Source: an uncultured Clostridia bacterium
Lineage (GTDB): Bacteria > Bacillota > Clostridia > Oscillospirales > Ruminococcaceae
Reading direction: 5' to 3'
DNA: 34,009 nucleotides
Assembly (NCBI GenBank): GCA_947586185.1
Contig: CANPXN010000029.1
Coordinates: 1 to 34,009 of the forward strand
Position numbers and translations under genes: made by a program. Below are positions 23,427 to 31,432 of the stretch, piece by piece. Each line of letters opens with the position of its first letter. Within the stretch, counting starts at the first letter, position 1. The notes beneath the pieces were generated by a model. The model worked only from the letters and a program-made list of their open reading frames with translations. It was not told the DNA's origin and made no database searches.

Positions 23427-24008
23427 CTAAATTATAACCGGCTGTAACTGTATGCCATTTAAAGCATTCTCTATTGTATCGGCAAGCTTTGTAAAATCCG
23501 CAACAGCGGACGTAGGCTTCTTAATGCTGTCGTCCTGTCTGAACGGAACAAAGTAATAATTTTTCATATTCATAAGACTGCCGATATTTTTAAAAGAACC
23601 TGCAAGAGAATCATTTGAAGCAAGAGCTATCACTACCGGCTTGCCATTTCGTATATGAGATTTTACAGCCATAGTAGCCGGCGTATCAGTAATACTCATA
23701 CTGAGCTTAGCACATGTGTTACCGGTACACGGACACACTACCATTATATCGGTCATTTTCTTAGGACCTAAAGGCTCTGCGTCCTCAATTTTAAGTATTG
23801 CCTTTCTTTTGCATATATTTTCAAGCCGCTCAACATTTTCTTTTGCCTTGCCGAAACGGGTATCAATCCCGGAGGCGTTAAAGGAAAAAACAGGTATCAG
23901 CTCTGCGCCTGAATCTGCGAGAATCTGAGCCTGCTCAAATGATTTTTCAAATGTACAGAACGAACCGGTTACCGCATAACCTATTTTTACGCCTGATAAA
24001 TCAATCAT
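23427..24008 (-). CDS. dpaB: Dipicolinate synthase subunit B
   Basis: 193 residues, the usual length of SpoVFB. It is a flavoprotein-fold subunit: VKIGYAVTGSFCTFEKSFEQ at 6-25, the central VVCPCTGNTCAKLSMSITDTPATMAVKSHIRNGKPVVIALASND and the C-terminal NYYFVPFRQDDSIKKPTS. With DpaA it makes dipicolinic acid from an intermediate of lysine biosynthesis, in the mother cell, for loading into the spore core. It overlaps dpaA by 8 bp, so translation is coupled. Its presence implies sporulation ability or recent ancestry. Confidence 0.95.
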   Translation of the reverse strand: MIDLSGVKIGYAVTGSFCTFEKSFEQAQILADSGAELIPVFSFNASGIDTRFGKAKENVERLENICKRKAILKIEDAEPLGPKKMTDIMVVCPCTGNTCAKLSMSITDTPATMAVKSHIRNGKPVVIALASNDSLAGSFKNIGSLMNMKNYYFVPFRQDDSIKKPTSAVADFTKLADTIENALNGIQLQPVII

Positions 24009-24885
24009 CAGCGCCGCCCCTTTCTTTAAGAATATTCAAAATAGTTAATGCGATTATTTCTCCGGCGCTTATAGGAGCAACCTTTCCGGGCAGCGACAAC
24101 GCCCATACAACTTTCAGTCCGATTCCCCCGGCAGCTTCAAAATCAACTCCTCCCGGCTTTGAAGCAAGGTCTATAATAAGAACATCTCTATCAGCTCTTT
24201 TAAGTATCTTCTCATCAAATAATAATGCCGGAACTGTATTAAATATCAGTTCGTAATCCTGAATGCTATCTGCAAGCTCAGATGTATGGACAGCCCGGCA
24301 GCCGTAAATTTCTGCCCAGGACAAATCAGAATACTTCCTTGCAGCGACTGTAACGTCAGCGCTCATTCCATGAAGTATCTTTACAAGAACCTTTGAGATA
24401 CGGCCCATGCCGGTTATAAGGACCCTTCTTCCATAAATAGTTGAGGCCATTTCCTCCATGGCTATCTGTACCGCACCCTCGGCTGTAGGAACTGCGTTAA
24501 GCACATTAAGCTCCTCACGCTCGAAATAATCAACTGTGTCAACTCCGAATTTATTGAAAATCCTAAGCGTACGGGCATCGAATTTTCCTCCGAATACAGT
24601 TCCCCCGTCCTTTAGCATTGATGTCAGGGACGTAAGAGGAATATTCTGCTTTGAAAAAGGAGTATTCACAAAAACACCGTCGTTTGAAGCTGGAAGAGGC
24701 AGCACGATGCAGTCAACACGCTCCTTCATGTCATTTATATTTTCAATATGCTCTATGCCGGAAAAGTCTACTACATTTTTATCAAAACCGGCAGCATATA
24801 CTTTAAACTCACGGGCTAACGCTTTTGCAGCATAAATCTGTCTTAAATCTCCACCTGCTATAAGAAAAGTGATTTCTCTACTCAT
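24001..24885 (-). CDS. dpaA: Dipicolinate synthase subunit A
   Basis: 294 residues from the ATG at 24885 (MSREITFLIAGGDLRQIYAAKALA), preceded by GAGGGGCGG. The frame open to 24960 has no ribosome site and an atypical N-terminus. Two Rossmann-like parts are seen: the N-terminal GGDLRQ region typical of SpoVFA and an NAD(P)-binding segment GRRVLITGMGRISKVLVKIL at about 150-170. It oxidises the dihydrodipicolinate-pathway product to dipicolinate together with DpaB. It is expected to be expressed in the mother cell late in sporulation, although no sigma-K-type promoter was verified upstream. Confidence 0.95.
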   Translation of the reverse strand: MSREITFLIAGGDLRQIYAAKALAREFKVYAAGFDKNVVDFSGIEHIENINDMKERVDCIVLPLPASNDGVFVNTPFSKQNIPLTSLTSMLKDGGTVFGGKFDARTLRIFNKFGVDTVDYFEREELNVLNAVPTAEGAVQIAMEEMASTIYGRRVLITGMGRISKVLVKILHGMSADVTVAARKYSDLSWAEIYGCRAVHTSELADSIQDYELIFNTVPALLFDEKILKRADRDVLIIDLASKPGGVDFEAAGGIGLKVVWALSLPGKVAPISAGEIIALTILNILKERGGADD

Positions 24886-24977
24886 TTTTCCGCCCCTCAT
24901 TTCATAAGATTTTCTTTTACATAATATGCACCTATCAAGAAGCTTGTGAAATATAACCAAATTATTTCAAAAAAACA

Positions 24978-24991
24978 ATGTGTCAAAACAT
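24978..24991. promoter_or_regulatory. PadR-like inverted box
   Basis: ATGT (24978-24981) and ACAT (24988-24991) are separated by 6 bp, in the gap between dpaA and the divergent padR gene. ATGT/ACAT dyads are known targets of PadR-family repressors, usually with a somewhat longer gap. This is a weak motif in AT-rich DNA. Confidence 0.25.
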
Positions 24992-25049
24992 TTATATGCG
25001 TAATTTTTACCAAAATTTTATATTTTTTCATAATTTGATAAAAATAGTA

Positions 25050-25078
25050 TTGACAAATTTGTATAATTATGTTTTAAT
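25050..25078 (+). promoter_or_regulatory. Sigma-A promoter for padR with overlapping palindrome
   Basis: TTGACA (25050-25055), 17-bp spacer, TTTAAT (25073-25078). The palindrome ACAAATTTGT (25053-25062) overlaps the -35 box and could be an autoregulatory operator. The TTG start of padR is 20 bp downstream. Confidence 0.65.
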
Positions 25079-25097
25079 ATAGAGGGAGGCGGTAGTA

Positions 25098-25445
25098 TTG
25101 AAGATCCAAGAGAATCTGAAACGCGGTATGACTGAATTGCTGATCCTTCATCTTCTTAAACAGGAGGATATGTATGGCTATCAGTTAACTCAAGAATTTG
25201 AAAAAAGAAGTCGTGGCTTGTTTACTCTTAAGGAAGGAACAATGTATCCAAGTCTGTATCGTTTGATCGACAAGGGTATGATTTCCGACCAGAAAAGGCT
25301 TATCGGAAAGCGCAGAGTTAGAGTATATTATCACATCGAGCCAGACGGTATTGAATATCTTGAGGAAATTTACAAAGAATATCTTTCAATAACTGAGGGT
25401 ATCCAGAACATCATCAACTACAAGTCAGAAGACGACGAAGATTAA
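25098..25445 (+). CDS. PadR family transcriptional regulator
   Basis: 115 residues starting at a TTG (25098), set by GGGAGG (25084-25089) upstream. The sequence is a textbook small PadR winged helix: KRGMTELLILHLLKQEDMYGYQLTQEFEKRSRGLFTLKEGTMYPSLYRLIDKGMISDQKR, followed by the beta-wing RRVRVYYHIEPDGIEYLEEI and a C-terminal dimerisation helix with an acidic end (SEDDED). It most likely represses genes for efflux or stress proteins in response to small molecules. No transporter follows it, because two terminators lie downstream, so its targets may be only itself or distant genes. Confidence 0.92.
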   Translation: MKIQENLKRGMTELLILHLLKQEDMYGYQLTQEFEKRSRGLFTLKEGTMYPSLYRLIDKGMISDQKRLIGKRRVRVYYHIEPDGIEYLEEIYKEYLSITEGIQNIINYKSEDDED

Positions 25446-25576
25446 TCTGTTGATGCAGACAAATTTTATCATGACCGCTGCACTATGTTTATAAGGTTAC
25501 TTTATACATATTAAGCTTTTTAAAATATACGGCATTAAAAAGATGTATTCTGTTGCTTTTTATTCTGATGTGCAAT

Positions 25577-25605
25577 AAAAAGGGAGCTTTAAAAGCTCCC
25601 TTTTT
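25577..25605. terminator. Terminator 1 between padR and the zinc-ribbon gene
   Basis: AAAAAGGGAGCTTT pairs with AAAGCTCCCTTTTT, a 14-bp stem with A/T-run ends, able to act in both directions. Confidence 0.8.
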
Positions 25606-25620
25606 ACTTTGTCTGAACAA

Positions 25621-25663
25621 AAAAGAGTCAAGCCTCGATTTATTTACAAGGCTTGACTTTTTT
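25621..25663. terminator. Terminator 2 between padR and the zinc-ribbon gene
   Basis: AGTCAAGCCT (25626-25635) pairs with AGGCTTGACT (25649-25658), with AAAAG on the left and TTTTT on the right, so it can stop both converging genes. It is 16 bp from the first terminator. Confidence 0.8.
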
Positions 25664-25684
25664 ATATTGAATTATATACTTGAA

Positions 25685-26305
25685 TTAAAAGCTTGTGCTC
25701 ATAATATACCAATCGCCATCTATCTTATAGACCTCAAGCTCTGACGTATGCTCATCCTTATCCTTTTTGCCCTTGACCTTGAGCTTAAGCTCAAGCTCAT
25801 AGCCCTTTGAAACCTTGACCTTTTCGTCGTAATCATCCTTTATTTCTTCCTCAATATCCTCTAAATCGTCCTTGTCAATTTTTTCCTTATCCTTGATCTT
25901 GTAGCTGATCTTAATGTTCTTACCAAATTCATCCTCAAGACGGTCATACAGTTCGTCAGCAACATCGTCAAAATCATAAAGCTTAGTCATTTTATCGCCG
26001 TAAAATTCCGGAAAAGCCTCTTCGATTTTGTCGCCATCCTTATCCTCAATACCTTCAAAGAAGTTTTTAAGCGGCTTTTCATATGCTGCTGTTCCAAAAA
26101 TCAGCTTCAGAACTATAAGTATGATAACAACAATTGCCACAATTACAGCAATGAATTTTCCGTTACCAGACTTGGACTTTCCTTCCTCAGCCGCTGCTGA
26201 ATTAATAATATTCTGAGGAATAGGCTCCTGACTTGCTCCGCAGCTGGCGCATACAACCTCATTGTCAGCCATCTGATTACCACATTGCTTACAAAATTTA
26301 CTCAT
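25685..26305 (-). CDS. Zinc-ribbon membrane protein of unknown function
   Basis: 206 residues. An N-terminal zinc ribbon has Cys5, Cys8, Cys20 and Cys23 (CKQCGNQMADNEVVCASCG). A Ser/Gly linker leads to one transmembrane helix (about 50-71, FIAVIVAIVVIILIVLKLIF), then an external domain (about 75-206) very rich in Lys, Asp and Glu, ending TSELEVYKIDGDWYIMSTSF. The architecture of zinc ribbon, one helix and outer domain is common in Firmicutes and mostly uncharacterised. The outer C-terminal motif DGDWYI resembles NTF2-like or DUF4878-type ends, but this is only a suggestion. GGGGGT precedes the ATG. It is monocistronic and ends at the double terminator. Confidence 0.8.
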   Translation of the reverse strand: MSKFCKQCGNQMADNEVVCASCGASQEPIPQNIINSAAAEEGKSKSGNGKFIAVIVAIVVIILIVLKLIFGTAAYEKPLKNFFEGIEDKDGDKIEEAFPEFYGDKMTKLYDFDDVADELYDRLEDEFGKNIKISYKIKDKEKIDKDDLEDIEEEIKDDYDEKVKVSKGYELELKLKVKGKKDKDEHTSELEVYKIDGDWYIMSTSF

Positions 26306-26435
26306 AGTAAAATACCCCCATAAAAATTATCAGTAACTATATTTTAACATATTTACTGGCAAATTGTCAACAAATCTAAAAATATGTACTTACATTTCGT
26401 CAAATATAACAGAAAAACATTTCAAAATAATTGCA

Positions 26436-27305
26436 TTATGATAAATCCTCAATAACTTTTTTAAGAACATCATAAGCCTTATCATAATTTTCCTTAGTGT
26501 CCTTATCTGACATAAGCGTATCTGTCACCTTTCTCAGACCGATGTATATATCCTCCGGCAGCTCTCCGTTATAGCCGATTTTTTCAGCAAATCCGGTTTC
26601 GCTAAGACACAGCCTATAGCCGTCAATATAAGGGCAATCAGGGAAAAGCTCCTCAAGATTGACAAGGGACTCCTCAGCTTCAATAAGCTCTTTACAGTTC
26701 TCGTCACCGATAATCATCATGGACTGTCCCAGCTGGAACTGTGCAGAAAGCTTTGTCAAGGTTGTATCATAATAATAAATCTCGTTATTTTCATTGCTTT
26801 CCTTGTTATCTGATACAGGAATGTACATTACGTTCACAAATTCCTTACCGTCCTTATTGATGTCCCCGGAAATATTCTGAAACCACTGAGTCATTTGGTC
26901 ATATCTTGAATAAAGCTCTACATCATCGCTTAAAAGCATCACATTCAGATCCGGCTTTGTCTGAGTAAGAGTGTCCACCACAAGGAATATTGCAACAGCA
27001 GCAAAAAACGTTGCTATACCCAGCCACCATTTACTGTGATATATAAAATTTTTAAACTTCTGCCATTTTGTGTAATGCTTTTCCTCCTCATTACTTTTCA
27101 GCTTTTCAGATTCGGTAATCACACCACTTTTCAGTTTGAGAAGCTCCAGCTTATCTTCCTGAATAGATTTGGCATATTCCTCACGCTCTATTTCGTATTC
27201 CTTAGCAAGCTTTGCCTTTTTATCCCGGACAGCCTGCTTTTCCTTTTCATTAACTTCCCGGACTGTGTCAAGGATTCCTTTTTCCTTTTTCTTATTTTCC
27301 TTCAT
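26436..27305 (-). CDS. Coiled-coil single-pass membrane protein of unknown function
   Basis: 289 residues from the ATG at 27305, preceded by AGGAG five bases upstream. The frame open to 27353 has no ribosome site. Residues 1-78 are charged and likely a cytoplasmic coiled coil (KKEKGILDTVREVNEKEKQAVRDKKAKLAKEY...). A transmembrane helix lies at about 93-111 (WLGIATFFAAVAIFLVVDT) and the outer domain at about 112-289, with no recognised catalytic motif. It lies 130 bp upstream of the zinc-ribbon membrane protein on the same strand and may share its transcription. No function is assigned. Confidence 0.75.
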   Translation of the reverse strand: MKENKKKEKGILDTVREVNEKEKQAVRDKKAKLAKEYEIEREEYAKSIQEDKLELLKLKSGVITESEKLKSNEEEKHYTKWQKFKNFIYHSKWWLGIATFFAAVAIFLVVDTLTQTKPDLNVMLLSDDVELYSRYDQMTQWFQNISGDINKDGKEFVNVMYIPVSDNKESNENNEIYYYDTTLTKLSAQFQLGQSMMIIGDENCKELIEAEESLVNLEELFPDCPYIDGYRLCLSETGFAEKIGYNGELPEDIYIGLRKVTDTLMSDKDTKENYDKAYDVLKKVIEDLS

Positions 27306-27501
27306 AAAAACTCCTGCAAAAAGGGTACACCTTTCCAGCGTACCCCCATACACTTATAAAATTAATATAGTATTGCATTTTCCTATTTCAAAACAGAAAA
27401 AATTGACATTACTACAATATAAGCATTATATCAGAATACCAACCGTTTGTCAAGAAGCAAACGAATAGGACTTTGAGATTCAGAACGAACACAAGTAAGA
27501 A

Positions 27502-27530
27502 TTGATTTTTAAGTGAGGATAATGTATAAT
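27502..27530 (+). promoter_or_regulatory. Sigma-A promoter for the flavoprotein gene
   Basis: TTGATT (27502-27507), 17-bp spacer, perfect TATAAT (27525-27530), about 45 bp before the start codon. Confidence 0.65.
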
Positions 27531-27575
27531 AAAGAAAATGAAATCGGAAACAAACTGAATTTTGAGGTATAATTA

Positions 27576-28604
27576 ATGTATGACGTAATTATTATTGGTG
27601 CAGGTCCTTCGGGAAGCACCGCAGCCAAAATATTAGCTGAAAAGGGCTATAAGACTTTATTAGCAGAGAAATTCAAAATGCCTCGATATAAATCATGTTC
27701 AGGACAACTGATACAAAAAAGCTTGGATTTAATAAAGGCCTACTATAATGAATCTGTTCCGGACTTTGCAATGTGCATTCCCACAGAAAACAGAGGTATG
27801 ATTTTCACAAATGATAAGGGCAGGACTTTTCGATTTGAACAGAACGGACTTAACGTATGGCGCAGCTCCTTTGATAACTGGCTTGCAAGCATGGCGGTCC
27901 AACACGGCGCAGAAATCAGGGATTGTACAGCAGCAATTTCATGTGAAGAACAAAACGGTATTGTAAACGTAACATTTAAAGGCAAAAACACCTATACGGA
28001 ACAATCAAAATATGTTATCAACTGCGAGGGTGTAGTTGGAACACTTAAACGGAAGCTGACAGGCCGTGATCTGCCCTATATAACAACCTATCAAACCTTT
28101 AATCAAGGCTGTATTGATTTAGATTATCACTATTTCTACGCTTATTTACAGCCTGAATTATCTGAATACGACGCATGGTTTAATGTGAAGGATAATCAGT
28201 TAGTGTTGGGCGTTTCAGTAAAGAACAGCAGCAAAACTGAACACTATTATGAACGGTTTATCTCTTATATGAAAGAGAAACACGGCTTGAAACTGGAAAA
28301 ACAGTTAAAGGCTGATAAATGGCTAATGCCGCACATTCAACCGGGCTGCGCTATAGATTATGGTATTGGGCGAATACTTTTTGCCGGTGAAATTGCCGGT
28401 TTTTTGAATCCTATGGGCGAGGGTATCTCCGCCGGAATGGAAAGCGGATATTGTGCTGCTAAATCAATTATACAGCACTTTGACAATCCGGATTTGATTT
28501 ATGATTCTTATAAGAACAGTACAGCCGGACTGCACAACTATATGAAACGTCAATGGAGCTTTATTGCGAGAATTACGGATACTTTTAAGGAAATGAAACT
28601 TTAA
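27576..28604 (+). CDS. FAD-dependent oxidoreductase, geranylgeranyl reductase family
   Basis: 342 residues. The N-terminal FAD-binding fold begins at once: YDVIIIGAGPSGSTAAKILAEKGYKTLLAEK, with GAGPSG at 8-13. The next motif, PRYKSCSGQL (about 37-46), is the Cys-containing segment typical of geranylgeranyl reductase-like enzymes. Near the C-terminus GRILFAGEIAGFLNPMGEGISAGMESG (about 264-290) is the second FAD contact, normally GDAAG. The family reduces isoprenoid double bonds or acts on other polycyclic lipids, and the substrate is unknown here. GAGGT precedes the ATG and the gene has its own promoter. It is followed by the GH9 promoter, so it stands alone. Confidence 0.85.
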   Translation: MYDVIIIGAGPSGSTAAKILAEKGYKTLLAEKFKMPRYKSCSGQLIQKSLDLIKAYYNESVPDFAMCIPTENRGMIFTNDKGRTFRFEQNGLNVWRSSFDNWLASMAVQHGAEIRDCTAAISCEEQNGIVNVTFKGKNTYTEQSKYVINCEGVVGTLKRKLTGRDLPYITTYQTFNQGCIDLDYHYFYAYLQPELSEYDAWFNVKDNQLVLGVSVKNSSKTEHYYERFISYMKEKHGLKLEKQLKADKWLMPHIQPGCAIDYGIGRILFAGEIAGFLNPMGEGISAGMESGYCAAKSIIQHFDNPDLIYDSYKNSTAGLHNYMKRQWSFIARITDTFKEMKL

Positions 28605-28640
28605 ATTATAAAAGCAGTTGAAGGATTCCACAAAACCGGC

Positions 28641-28677
28641 ACTATAATTGACAAATTATAGTGCACCATGTTATAAT
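28641..28677 (+). promoter_or_regulatory. GH9 promoter with inverted-repeat operator over the -35 box
   Basis: TTGACA (28648-28653), 18-bp spacer, TATAAT (28672-28677), both perfect. ACTATAATT (28641-28649) and AATTATAGT (28654-28662) form a perfect 9-bp inverted repeat with the 4-bp centre GACA, so the dyad straddles the -35 box. As it lies upstream of the transcription start, it is more likely a protein-binding operator than an RNA hairpin. The leader to the GH9 start is about 78 nt, AT-rich and without obvious structure. Confidence 0.7.
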
Positions 28678-28760
28678 AACACATTGAAAACCTATCAATT
28701 TTCATTTTTCTACACGTTCTTTTTATATAAAGAGAAAATATAGAAACGAGGTAAAAGCAT

Positions 28761-31286
28761 ATGAATAGCTATTTTGGAAAACGTATTATGGCAATAGCGC
28801 TTGGAGCCATGATTCTGCTTGCGTCAATGCCGTTATTTGGCGTATCCGCAGCAAATGTTCAGGATAATCCCGATTTACAGCTTCAGACAATACTTATTGA
28901 CAACGACGGCAAGAACTGGACAACGGAAAGCTGGGGAGGTGCGAATCTGACACCAAATACCAATTGGACAACGCTGACTATCCGAGATTATTATGAAAAC
29001 GGCTATCTGAACTTTGAGGTTCGTAACACCGGATCAGGAAACTGTAACTTCCGAATTGGTCTGGTATCTCACTGCCATAACGAAACTACTCGTATTTACT
29101 GGACAGATATGGCGGAATATAAGAACATAAGTGCGGGTACAAGCTGGACCAGCTACTCGCTTCCTATCAAGGCGCTTGTAGATGCTAATCCTGATTCCGG
29201 ATTTAGTCTGGATAACTTTTGGTTTGTATATGTGGGCGGATTGCCAAGTGGTACGACTTTTGAATTTCAGAATGTGAATATCAGCTCCACCGATGATGAA
29301 CGGCAGTATCCGTTTATAAAGGTAAATCAGGTTGGATATATTTGCAACAGCTCTAAAACTGCTCGCATCAGTTATTTTGAAAAGTTTGGTTCCCTGTATG
29401 GAAAGACTTATCAGATCGTGAATGCTGACAATGGTGAAGTCGCTGCTTCCGGAACGCTGTCCGATGCAGAAAAAAATGACCATCTATCCGGCGAAAATGT
29501 TCATATTATTCACTTCGATGAGGTTACGACCCCGGGCACCTATTATATCCGCATTCCTGATGCTGGACTTAATAAGTCGGCACGCTCTCCTCGTGATGTG
29601 GAGGAGGGACTTGATACAGATACGATCACCTCTGTCTCCTTCCAGATAAAGGATGATGTCTACGATGATTTGCTCAGCGACCTGACAAAGTATTTCTATT
29701 ATCAAAGACAGGGCATTGACCTTGAAGCTAAGTATGCAGGTGAATTTAAGAGAGAGAACCTTCACCCTAACGATATAGCCATAAAAAAGTGGTCTGACAG
29801 GGATAACCCGAATGCAGAAACCTACGATGTTTCGGGCGGATGGTATGATGCGGGAGATTACGGCAAATATGTATCTCCGGCTGCCGGTACTGTTGAGGAC
29901 CTTATGCTTGCATATGAGCTGTTCCCGGATATCTTTGCGGACATGAAACTGAATATACCGGAAACAGACCCTGAAAATCCTCGTTACATAGATGCTCCTG
30001 GTATTCTCAGTGAGCTTAAATGGGAGCTTGATATGCTTCTTAAACTGGAACACAGCAGCAAGGACGGGTCATTCTATGTTGCTGCAAATTATAAAGATGA
30101 TGTGATCTATCTTGAGGACACTTTGTATAACACATCTACCTATCAATCAGATGACTCAGAAACAGATCTTCGTTCACATCTTGCAACAGCAGATGCGGCT
30201 GCTATTTTTGCACACGCCTATATTATCTACAAAGATATTCCAGCGTATGCTGAATTTGCGGATGAATGCCTTGCTACAGCCCTCAGAGCATGGGACTGGG
30301 TAACAGACCCTTCTAACGATATGCATATGTCAATCAGTGCAGCAAACCGAACCTATACCTTTAATCAGAGTGAACTGGAGCGTGATATTTTCTGGGCGGC
30401 AGGTGCGATTTACAGGGCTTTAACCCTATCCGGAAAGGACGCAAGCGAATATGAGAATTATATCATCACAAATTGCAATACAGCCAATAACACAAACTGC
30501 TTTATCTCCGGTTTATCAATCAGCTACAACCATGCAGGAGAATCATTCTTAGGCTTTTTCCACTACTTATACGGTAATGAAAATCCTAATGCAGAGGTTG
30601 AAAAAGTATTTTCAAAGTTCTCCGAATGGCGTACCAGAATACTAAATAATAACAATTGGGGAACTGCTTTTCCTGATTGGGGTTACTGGTGGGGCTCCAA
30701 CAAGCATGTTGCTCAAAATTCTATGACACTTCTTTTGGGCAGCGTTATTATGGAGGGTAAGGATAATATTCCTGAAACAATTAAAACTAACATTGAAAAT
30801 GCTTTCAATTATCTTCTGGGAATCAATCCGATCTCATTTAGTTATGTTTCAGGCTACGGAGAAAACAGCGTTGAGAATATATACAGTAAAATTTATTCAA
30901 GAGATGCAAAGCTTGACCCATACCGCTGTCCTGCCGGATACTTTACTGAGGGTACGAATTATTATAATAACCGTCACCTTTCCAAATTTGACGGAAAATG
31001 TTATATCGACAGCGACGGTGAGTATACAACAAATGAAAACACGATCTATGGAAATGCTGCTATGATATTCCTCACAGCTGCTATGATGTCTCAGAATGCT
31101 CCTGAAAATATAATGGGATATGTTAATGACGATGGCGAGTTTGATATTGCAGATATTGTAATGATGAAAAAATGGCTCGTTCACTCCGGAGAACTTACGA
31201 ATTGGAAAAACGGTGATCTTTGCAATGATGGAATCATTAATATCTTTGATCTATGTTTAATGAAGCGTGAATTACTAAAAAAATAA
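28761..31286 (+). CDS. Secreted GH9 glycoside hydrolase with N-terminal modules and dockerin
   Basis: 841 residues. Signal peptide about 1-31 (cut near VSA-ANV). A beta-sandwich module (about 40-175), possibly a CBM, has aromatic-rich IDNDGKNWTTESWGGANL and FWFVYVGGL. It is followed by an Ig-like CelD_N-type domain (about 184-298, FIKVNQVGYICNSSKTARI) and the GH9 domain (about 303-778). Catalytic features are VSGGWYDAGDYGKYV with Asp363/Asp366 and TTNENTIYGNAA with the proposed acid Glu759. The usual PHHR motif is replaced by ENIYSKIYSRD (about 705-715). A type I dockerin (about 783-841) ends the protein: YVNDDGEFDIAD and DLCNDGIINIFD. This architecture is that of processive or exo-type GH9 enzymes, but substrate preference is not certain. 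GAGGT lies before the ATG. Confidence 0.93.
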   Translation: MNSYFGKRIMAIALGAMILLASMPLFGVSAANVQDNPDLQLQTILIDNDGKNWTTESWGGANLTPNTNWTTLTIRDYYENGYLNFEVRNTGSGNCNFRIGLVSHCHNETTRIYWTDMAEYKNISAGTSWTSYSLPIKALVDANPDSGFSLDNFWFVYVGGLPSGTTFEFQNVNISSTDDERQYPFIKVNQVGYICNSSKTARISYFEKFGSLYGKTYQIVNADNGEVAASGTLSDAEKNDHLSGENVHIIHFDEVTTPGTYYIRIPDAGLNKSARSPRDVEEGLDTDTITSVSFQIKDDVYDDLLSDLTKYFYYQRQGIDLEAKYAGEFKRENLHPNDIAIKKWSDRDNPNAETYDVSGGWYDAGDYGKYVSPAAGTVEDLMLAYELFPDIFADMKLNIPETDPENPRYIDAPGILSELKWELDMLLKLEHSSKDGSFYVAANYKDDVIYLEDTLYNTSTYQSDDSETDLRSHLATADAAAIFAHAYIIYKDIPAYAEFADECLATALRAWDWVTDPSNDMHMSISAANRTYTFNQSELERDIFWAAGAIYRALTLSGKDASEYENYIITNCNTANNTNCFISGLSISYNHAGESFLGFFHYLYGNENPNAEVEKVFSKFSEWRTRILNNNNWGTAFPDWGYWWGSNKHVAQNSMTLLLGSVIMEGKDNIPETIKTNIENAFNYLLGINPISFSYVSGYGENSVENIYSKIYSRDAKLDPYRCPAGYFTEGTNYYNNRHLSKFDGKCYIDSDGEYTTNENTIYGNAAMIFLTAAMMSQNAPENIMGYVNDDGEFDIADIVMMKKWLVHSGELTNWKNGDLCNDGIINIFDLCLMKRELLKK

Positions 31287-31311
31287 AAATTATTAAACAG
31301 TTCAAGTAAAT

Positions 31312-31353
31312 AAGCCGAACCAATGTCAAAATGATATTGGTTCGGCTTTGGTT
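31312..31353. terminator. Terminator between the GH9 and alcohol dehydrogenase genes
   Basis: AAGCCGAACCAAT (31312-31324) is complementary to ATTGGTTCGGCTT (31336-31348), followed by TGGTTTTT. It serves the GH9 gene, and the convergent adh gene ends 85 bp further right. The interval 31354-31432 is otherwise featureless. Confidence 0.82.
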
Positions 31354-31432
31354 TTTATCTTACTATACTTATATTATGCTGTATTTAATGTTCAGTCTCA
31401 GACTATGCAATCTTTTTAAACAGCATAAATAT

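Noticed and set aside
25553-25744. 63-codon open frame after padR
   Set aside because: It spans two intrinsic terminators and overlaps the end of the zinc-ribbon gene, with no convincing ribosome site.
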